Origin: a virus | Virus record (IMG/VR): IMGVR_UViG_3300025687_000024 | Span: 46,690-110,689 of that record | Direction: 5' to 3' (one strand) | DNA length: 64,000 nt | Shown here: piece after piece, positions 59,099-64,000 of the stretch | Numbering within the stretch: the stretch's first letter is position 1 | How the letters are laid out: each line of letters starts with the position of its first letter | Program-made: the position numbers and the translations under genes | Notes under the pieces: model-generated | Databases searched by the model: none | What the model was told of the DNA's origin: nothing | The model's input: only the letters and a program-made list of their open reading frames with translations

Positions 59099-60154
59099 TC
59101 AGTCGGTCAAGCTGGAGCTGAAGTCGTACTCGGCGTGGGTCCGGAGGAACAGCAGCACCTGGTCGAGGGCGGCTTCGCTGAGCACGAGGGGGCCGAACTT
59201 CTCTCCGGTGAGCGTGTCCATCAGCCAGAACAGGAGGTCGATGTGCCCATCGTCAGCACTCGGCCGGAAGGACACCCCGAGCCGCTGGTGGTTGTCGTGC
59301 TTCTCGCTGCCCAGTTGGACGACGGTCACCGTGATGAGGGCCTGCTCGCCGAAGACGTCGCCCTCGGTGGCCCGCACCAGCCTCTCGGCCAGCTGCTCGT
59401 TGATGTGCTTGGCCTGCTGCAGCGGGGCGCACGCCTGCATGCGCGCATAGAGCCTGGACTGCTCGACGTGGAGAGGCCGGGGGCGCTGCTTCTTGCCGAA
59501 GATGCGACGGACCTCCTCGGGGTCCACGCCGTTGGGGTCCGCCGAGATGTCAGCGACGGAGATGCCTCCGTCCAGCAGCTGCTCGAGCCTCTCCATCTTC
59601 TCGAGGACCAGCTGCATCTGCGCCGGCTCGATGCCGTGGTTCCTGCGCAGGGCCGCCTCGATGCTGCTCAGCTTGGCCGCGAGGTCCCGGTGGTGGGGGC
59701 CCGCTCCCTTGTTGATGGCGTCCAGCAGGTTGTGCAGCGCGGCCCGCGCCTGGTTGGCCGAGGACAGCCGGCGCGTCAGCGTGGTCATCTGCGTCTCGAG
59801 CGCCTTGTCGATGTGGGCCTCGAGGCGCGTGACCGCGTCGAAGATGCTGGGGTGCGTCTGGTCCTCGCCCTCCTCGATGCCGATGTCGACGGCGAGGAAG
59901 GTACGGATGAGGGTGTCAGCGTCGGGCGCCGTGTCGCTCATCTTCTCGAGGCGGATGGCTCGCATCATGCCGGCGAGGGCCGCGGTCTGCCAGGTCGCGA
60001 AGCCGCGGCCGGTCTCCTGCTCGAGGAGCTGCAGGGCCCTGGCCATTCGGCTCCGCACGTGGTTGTGGTGGGCCTGCTCGTTGTCGAGATCGGGGTCGAT
60101 CTCGCCGGCGAGGTACCTGTCGATGTAGTCCATGAGATCGTGCCAGTTGATCAT
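59099..60154 (-). CDS. Coiled-coil hypothetical protein
   Basis: 351 residues. Long helical middle with heptads (VTRLEAHIDKALETQMTTLT, LAAKLSSIEAALRR, LVLEKMERLEQLLDG) and a beta-rich C-terminal domain (ALITVTVVQLGSEKHDNHQR). Last gene of the rightmost operon. Function not recognised; the shape suggests a structural or tethering protein. Confidence 0.7.
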   Translation of the reverse strand: MINWHDLMDYIDRYLAGEIDPDLDNEQAHHNHVRSRMARALQLLEQETGRGFATWQTAALAGMMRAIRLEKMSDTAPDADTLIRTFLAVDIGIEEGEDQTHPSIFDAVTRLEAHIDKALETQMTTLTRRLSSANQARAALHNLLDAINKGAGPHHRDLAAKLSSIEAALRRNHGIEPAQMQLVLEKMERLEQLLDGGISVADISADPNGVDPEEVRRIFGKKQRPRPLHVEQSRLYARMQACAPLQQAKHINEQLAERLVRATEGDVFGEQALITVTVVQLGSEKHDNHQRLGVSFRPSADDGHIDLLFWLMDTLTGEKFGPLVLSEAALDQVLLFLRTHAEYDFSSSLTD

Positions 60155-60169
60155 GGTGGTCTGCTTCCT

Positions 60170-60478
60170 CTACTGCTTGGGAGGCGCGGGACGCTGCCCT
60201 GCCTCGTTAGGGTTGTGCTGGAGGACGGACTCCTCCAGGTCAGTCACGAGCGCCTGAAGGTGGTGCTCGAAGTCTTGCCAGGTGTCCAGGGGGACGTAGC
60301 CGAGCACCTCGACATCGGCATGGACGGAGCCGATGCCGAAGCGCGTGTGTGGCGAGGTGAGGTGCACACCTACGCCGGCGTTGGCGTAGGCATCCTCGGG
60401 AGGTCCCTCGGCGGGCTTGGTGGCGTCATCCAGCTCCCAGGGGGCGGGAGGGCTCGTGACGCCGCGGTCTTTGCTCAT
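60170..60478 (-). CDS. Small hypothetical protein
   Basis: 102 residues with a Pro/Ala-rich N-terminus and a helical C-terminus (TWQDFEHHLQALVTDLEESV). Overlaps the next gene upstream by four bases. Not recognised. Confidence 0.66.
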   Translation of the reverse strand: MSKDRGVTSPPAPWELDDATKPAEGPPEDAYANAGVGVHLTSPHTRFGIGSVHADVEVLGYVPLDTWQDFEHHLQALVTDLEESVLQHNPNEAGQRPAPPKQ

Positions 60479-60906
60479 GGATTTCCTCGCACGACCCAGA
60501 TGAGCGGGTAGGGCGCTGCTGGGTCCATCTGCCTGGCCGTCGGGTCGACGTACCAGTGGTCATCTCCGTGGTCGATGCGGACGATGGTGTGGCCTTCGAA
60601 GGCACGTGCGCAGTCGCGGGCGTTCCGGTAGTAGCGCATGGCCTCGGCCGGCGGGAGATCCATCTCCTCGCAGTCGTTCGCGTAGAACGAGACGGGACTC
60701 TCATCGTCGTCATCGTCGTCCAGGTAGACCCCGTAGTGGATGGTGTCCACCTCGTGGCCGCAGTCGGCCAGCTCGAGGGTCAAGTCGTCGGAAGCGAAGG
60801 CGCAGTTCCCGCGGGCCTTCGCAGGCACTACGTACTCCGGGTGGCAGCCCACCCAGTTCTCGATGATGCACGCCAGCATGGCTGGCATGTCCGAGATGCT
60901 CAGCAT
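60475..60906 (-). CDS. Hypothetical protein, member of a local family
   Basis: 143 residues with an Asp run (LDDDDDDES). The C-terminal segment (WYVDPTARQMDPAAPYPLIW) matches that of the 157-residue protein at 62955 (VDLTARQFDKRLPFPFIW), showing the two are paralogues. Function unknown. Confidence 0.7.
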   Translation of the reverse strand: MLSISDMPAMLACIIENWVGCHPEYVVPAKARGNCAFASDDLTLELADCGHEVDTIHYGVYLDDDDDDESPVSFYANDCEEMDLPPAEAMRYYRNARDCARAFEGHTIVRIDHGDDHWYVDPTARQMDPAAPYPLIWVVRGNP

Positions 60907-61179
60907 CTACGCTGCTCCTCGCTGCTGCTTGTTGTAGGCGTCCGCCTCGAGGACATCGACAGCGGTGCCGTAGTCCCCTGCGGGGAAGATGGTGGTGGGA
61001 GCGCGGCCGCGGCAGCGGCACACCTTGGCCACCGCATCCTTGACGGACACCTCCCAGAGCTGCCCGTCCGGGTCGCCGACGCGGCCGTCGAACCAGTAGT
61101 TCCACAGCACGTCGTTCTTCGTCTTGCTCCCGGAGGTCTTCATGCTCTGCCCGACGCGGGGCTCGGAAGCCGAGGTCAT
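60907..61179 (-). CDS. Small hypothetical protein
   Basis: 90 residues, ATG. Contains CRCRGRAP, perhaps half a metal site, and a helical end (TAVDVLEADAYNKQQRGAA). Abuts both neighbours. Not recognised. Confidence 0.66.
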   Translation of the reverse strand: MTSASEPRVGQSMKTSGSKTKNDVLWNYWFDGRVGDPDGQLWEVSVKDAVAKVCRCRGRAPTTIFPAGDYGTAVDVLEADAYNKQQRGAA

Positions 61180-61731
61180 CTACTCCTCCAGTGGGGAGCA
61201 CCGCCCGAAGGGGACGGTGTCCTCCTTCACGATGACCGAGCCATCGTCGAAGTGGACTTCGTGGTGCATGACGACCAGGTCGTTGTCCTCGAACTGATCG
61301 GCCATCAGCTCGGCGAAGACGTTCCCCTGCTCGCGAGGCGTGCTGTCCATCGTGAAGATGGCGCCCGAGGGCATGGGGTAGGGTTCGATGGTGGCCTGCT
61401 CGAAGAAGAGGGGCGGCTCGGCCGTGAGCCTGTCGGCGTCGGACTTGATGCCTCGAGGGCCTTCAGCGTGCACAGTCCTTGCGGGCCCCGGGCGGAACAG
61501 GCCAGTGATGGCCTCCCTCAGCGGCAGCATCGCCTTGTTCATCTTCCGTAGGCGAGCTGCTGTTTCCTTGGACACGAGCTGGGTGCTTGGGTCCACCGGC
61601 TTCCCGCATGCGGGGCAGTGGAACTCCGGGCTCTTCACACCCCGCATGCGCATGCGAGAGCAAGGGTGATGGTGGTGCGGGATGAGGAACTCGTGCCCAC
61701 AGCTGCAGGTGTAGGGTCCGGGCCTCGGCAT
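61180..61731 (-). CDS. Zinc-ribbon hypothetical protein
   Basis: 183 residues. CSCGHEFLIPHHHHPC and CPACGKP form an N-terminal zinc ribbon that resembles the start of the 115-residue protein at 63431 (CACGHEYTVPLIPC, CAECGKY). The C-terminus is acidic. A local pair of paralogues; function unknown. Confidence 0.7.
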   Translation of the reverse strand: MPRPGPYTCSCGHEFLIPHHHHPCSRMRMRGVKSPEFHCPACGKPVDPSTQLVSKETAARLRKMNKAMLPLREAITGLFRPGPARTVHAEGPRGIKSDADRLTAEPPLFFEQATIEPYPMPSGAIFTMDSTPREQGNVFAELMADQFEDNDLVVMHHEVHFDDGSVIVKEDTVPFGRCSPLEE

Positions 61732-61929
61732 CTACTCCCAGCCTCCATCGGCGCAGATGCACTGAGCACGGCCGACGACCGTGTGGCCTTCGGCGTCCTT
61801 CTTCTTGATGCCTCCGCACTCGGCGCACTTCGGGGGAGGCTCCTTGCCGAGCATCATCGCGAAGAGGTCGGCGACTCCTGCCTGGCTCTTCCGCGTCTTG
61901 TCGAAGCGGAGCTCGATCTCCTTGCTCAT
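61732..61929 (-). CDS. Small zinc-knuckle protein
   Basis: 65 residues from ATG 61929 (MSKEIELRFDKTRKSQ). CAECGG and CICADGG make one probable zinc site. An ATG six codons upstream is possible but has a poorer ribosome binding site. Confidence 0.65.
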   Translation of the reverse strand: MSKEIELRFDKTRKSQAGVADLFAMMLGKEPPPKCAECGGIKKKDAEGHTVVGRAQCICADGGWE

Positions 61930-62138
61930 CGAGGTACTCTCATACACACAGCGGCGCCGGGCTCGACGACGACTGTGGCGGTGACGCTCACCTCGCCTTC
62001 GATGGCGGCGTTGTCCTGCGCGCGGCGCGCCTGCAGCTTCACGTCGGCTGCGGAGGTCTCGTGGCCTGCGACGCTCTCGAGGTAGCGGGAGATGGCGAGA
62101 CGGATCTCGCAGTCGGTCAGGGCGTAGGTGATCTTCAT
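61926..62138 (-). CDS. Small hypothetical protein
   Basis: 70 residues: helical N-terminus (LTDCEIRLAISRYLESVAGH), then beta strands (EVSVTATVVVEPGAAVCM). Start overlaps the previous stop by four bases. Not recognised. Confidence 0.65.
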   Translation of the reverse strand: MKITYALTDCEIRLAISRYLESVAGHETSAADVKLQARRAQDNAAIEGEVSVTATVVVEPGAAVCMRVPR

Positions 62139-62344
62139 GGCGTTCTCGTCTCGATGAAGTAGCGACCCTCGTCGTGCTGCAGGCCGACCGTGTCGCCTGG
62201 CTTCGCCGGAGGGGGGCCGATGTGGATCTCGCCGGCGCGCAGCTTCGCGACCACGTCGTCGTAGCTGAAGCCGTAGGCTCGGTAGTAGGCGGCCGCGGCG
62301 TCGAGGCTGCGGAAGTGGCTGGTGCCTGTGCGGACGCGGCTCAT
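62135..62344 (-). CDS. Small hypothetical protein
   Basis: 69 residues, GGAGG upstream. A short helix (AAAAYYRAYGFSYDDVVAKL) resembles tiny KTSC- or HTH-like phage proteins, but not clearly. Four-base overlaps with both neighbours. Confidence 0.65.
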   Translation of the reverse strand: MSRVRTGTSHFRSLDAAAAYYRAYGFSYDDVVAKLRAGEIHIGPPPAKPGDTVGLQHDEGRYFIETRTP

Positions 62345-62553
62345 GGGCGCCTCCGGGGGATGCCCAGCTGGCATGCGAGGCACTCGATCGGTTCCTCGAT
62401 ACGATGGGGGCGATCCTTCTCGATGCGGTAGTAGGTGACGGGGTAGGAGCGCGCTTCGACAACGACTGCGACGTTGCTCACCCTGGGCAGCTCGTCGCTG
62501 AAGCGGCGGCGGATGCGCTGCACGTTCGGCTCGCTGCACTTCAGCTTCGCCAC
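62341..62553 (-). CDS. Small hypothetical protein
   Basis: 70 residues from GTG 62553. Basic N-terminus (CSEPNVQRIRRRFSDELPRV) and a CLAC pair near the end. Not recognised. Confidence 0.63.
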   Translation of the reverse strand: MAKLKCSEPNVQRIRRRFSDELPRVSNVAVVVEARSYPVTYYRIEKDRPHRIEEPIECLACQLGIPRRRP

Positions 62554-62954
62554 GGGAACATCCCCTTCAGGCGCGCGGCGAGCTTGGAGAAGAAGAGCTC
62601 GATGCGCCCTTCGACGAGCACGGGCTCCCGACGTGGAGGTTGCACCTCGTGGAAGGCTGGCTCGCCGTAGGTGTGGAAGACGACGTTCTCGTACATGTAG
62701 GTGCGCGTGAGCCTCGAGTCGTCGGACGCATGGGTCTCGGTGGCGAAGGCCACGAGGTAGCAGTCGTGCCAGCGACGCTCGTTGGGCGCGTCGATGATGC
62801 GCAGGTTCTCGCTGAAGTACAGCTTCCCGTCAGCTATGATGCGGGAGCAGTGGAACTCCCAGTGACCGTCGGGATGGCGCTGCGGTACCTGGGACAGCGA
62901 CCCGACGGCGAAGGCGATGCTGTTCGGTCCGCGTGCGATGGTGATGGGGTGCAT
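62541..62954 (-). CDS. Hypothetical protein with MHPIT start
   Basis: 137 residues. The start MHPITIARGPNSIAFAVGSL resembles that of the next gene upstream (MHPITCAEGPAADVLAVLPD), suggesting duplicated genes. Beta-rich, ending in a basic helix (LFFSKLAARLKGMFPWRS). Function unknown. Confidence 0.68.
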   Translation of the reverse strand: MHPITIARGPNSIAFAVGSLSQVPQRHPDGHWEFHCSRIIADGKLYFSENLRIIDAPNERRWHDCYLVAFATETHASDDSRLTRTYMYENVVFHTYGEPAFHEVQPPRREPVLVEGRIELFFSKLAARLKGMFPWRS

Positions 62955-63428
62955 CTACGTCTCCGAAGCGGCGGGTACGGGCCGCCAGATGAAGGGGAAG
63001 GGCAGGCGCTTGTCGAACTGGCGTGCCGTGAGGTCGACCATCCACCCGCGGTAGAAGAGGACGCAGTGGTCGTTGGCGGGCACGAGCTCCCCAGCGGCGT
63101 CCCGCGAGTACTCCCCGTTGTCGTCCATGTGGAAGTAGGGGTAGCGCGCGGGCAGCGGGCCTTCGATGTAGCGCCCGAGCTCGGCGGTCATGTTCTCGAT
63201 GTGCTTGATGCCGCGGCTACAGTCGTTGAGGCAGATCCAGGTGACGTGACCTTCGCCAAGCAGCGCGCGCAGCTCGCGAGCTACCCAGTCGCAGATGCCC
63301 TGACCTCCGGTGTCCTCGAGGATGCGGACGAACGAGCCTCGGGCATAGCCATCAGACTCGACGAAGAGGTCAGGCAGGACGGCGAGCACGTCGGCAGCAG
63401 GGCCCTCGGCGCAGGTGATGGGGTGCAT
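62955..63428 (-). CDS. Hypothetical protein, paralogue of two neighbours
   Basis: 157 residues. Its N-terminus matches the protein at 62541 and its C-terminus (VDLTARQFDKRLPFPFIW) the one at 60475. Longer starts would overlap the zinc-ribbon gene. Function unknown. Confidence 0.7.
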   Translation of the reverse strand: MHPITCAEGPAADVLAVLPDLFVESDGYARGSFVRILEDTGGQGICDWVARELRALLGEGHVTWICLNDCSRGIKHIENMTAELGRYIEGPLPARYPYFHMDDNGEYSRDAAGELVPANDHCVLFYRGWMVDLTARQFDKRLPFPFIWRPVPAASET

Positions 63429-63430
63429 GG

Positions 63431-63778
63431 CTACTTCCCGGAGTGGTAGGCGAGGTTGACGAAGCCGTTGTCCTTCGGCGTGACGACGACGGCAGGCGGC
63501 ACGACCTCTTCGTCGGGCCCGATGATGGCGATGTCGGGGATACGGTCGTCCTTGTTGGAGGCGCACAGCTCGAGCCTCGCGAGGCTCCGCGGATTGTAGA
63601 GGCCCGGGCCGATCTCTTCGTGCACTCCCTTGCGCAGGTCGATGCCGTTGTACTTGCCGCACTCGGCGCAGACGTAGTCCTCGGTGCGCGTGTGGGCGAC
63701 GAGGCAGCCCTCGATGCCGTCAGGGCAGGGGATGAGCGGCACGGTGTACTCGTGGCCGCAGGCGCAGGTGATGTGCAT
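63431..63778 (-). CDS. Zinc-ribbon hypothetical protein
   Basis: 115 residues. CACGHEYTVPLIPC and CAECGKY form an N-terminal ribbon related to that at 61180. The C-terminal half is Val/Pro-rich. Function unknown. Confidence 0.68.
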   Translation of the reverse strand: MHITCACGHEYTVPLIPCPDGIEGCLVAHTRTEDYVCAECGKYNGIDLRKGVHEEIGPGLYNPRSLARLELCASNKDDRIPDIAIIGPDEEVVPPAVVVTPKDNGFVNLAYHSGK

Positions 63779-63780
63779 GA

Positions 63781-63996
63781 CTACTTCCCGCTCACGAGGT
63801 GGATGCTGGCGTCGATGGTGGGCGCGTCCTTCTGGCGCTGCGAGTCCTTCTTCATCAGCTTGGCCTCGATGAAGCGGTCGTAGGCACGCTGGTGGTCGGC
63901 AGGCAGCTTCCCGCTGCTCGTGCGCGTGTGCGCATCGAAGACGAGGCGCTCGGTGATGTCGGCTCCTTCGAAGAAGCGGTAGACGATGAACGGCAT
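63781..63996 (-). CDS. Small hypothetical protein
   Basis: 71 residues (MPFIVYRFFEGADITERLVF), helical and basic. A TGA overlapping its ATG at 63996-63998 suggests the stop of a further upstream gene outside the window, so this operon continues to the right. Confidence 0.63.
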   Translation of the reverse strand: MPFIVYRFFEGADITERLVFDAHTRTSSGKLPADHQRAYDRFIEAKLMKKDSQRQKDAPTIDASIHLVSGK

Positions 63997-64000
63997 CAGG

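Overview
The window is a 64 kb piece of a large, GC-rich, contractile-tailed bacteriophage genome. The sequence shows a terminase, portal, gp21-like prohead protease, HK97-type capsid protein, tail sheath and tube, gp5-like spike, and a phage replication set. I see no tRNA, rRNA, CRISPR, insertion sequence or integrase. The host cannot be named from the sequence; codon use and GC content suggest a high-GC bacterium.

Layout. Bases 1-11,139 are a leftward replication block: an HTH protein, SF2 helicase, UDG-superfamily protein, DnaB-like helicase, DnaG-like primase, zinc-rich DNA-binding candidate and family A DNA polymerase. Bases 11,231-30,942 are a rightward virion block: portal, a 2036-residue single-chain RNA polymerase (beta fused to beta-prime), spike and baseplate candidates, and terminase large subunit. 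This block is interrupted by short leftward genes at 15.3-15.5 kb and 28.9-29.2 kb. Bases 31,113-32,333 are leftward: a small membrane protein and an HTH regulator. Bases 32,416-52,219 are a second rightward virion block: core and scaffold candidates, prohead protease, major capsid protein, many small basic or glycine-rich proteins, sheath and tube. Bases 52,216-63,996 are leftward again: a P-loop kinase, a nucleotidyltransferase, and about twenty small proteins of mostly unknown function. There is no gene-free stretch over 300 bases.

Three things stand out. First, the RNA polymerase keeps the NADFDGD catalytic loop, trigger loop and second zinc site. It lacks the N-terminal beta-prime zinc domain and the known sigma-contact residues of the clamp coiled coil. 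It lies between portal and spike genes, so it could be carried in the virion. Second, a short motif, roughly F-x(2-3)-E-L-x-K-[ILVT]-A, lies near the N-terminus of many proteins in the virion blocks and recurs inside several others, but I do not find it in the replication genes. Together with the gp21-like protease this suggests a capsid-targeting and cleavage signal, like the T4 capsid-targeting sequence, for a large set of internal and ejected proteins that includes a kinase. Third, leftward genes are preceded by a shared promoter-like element, TTTCNCGCATAAGG. In the right block it alternates with GC-rich hairpins as terminator-promoter punctuation.

Functions are assigned from motifs and order alone; no database search was possible.
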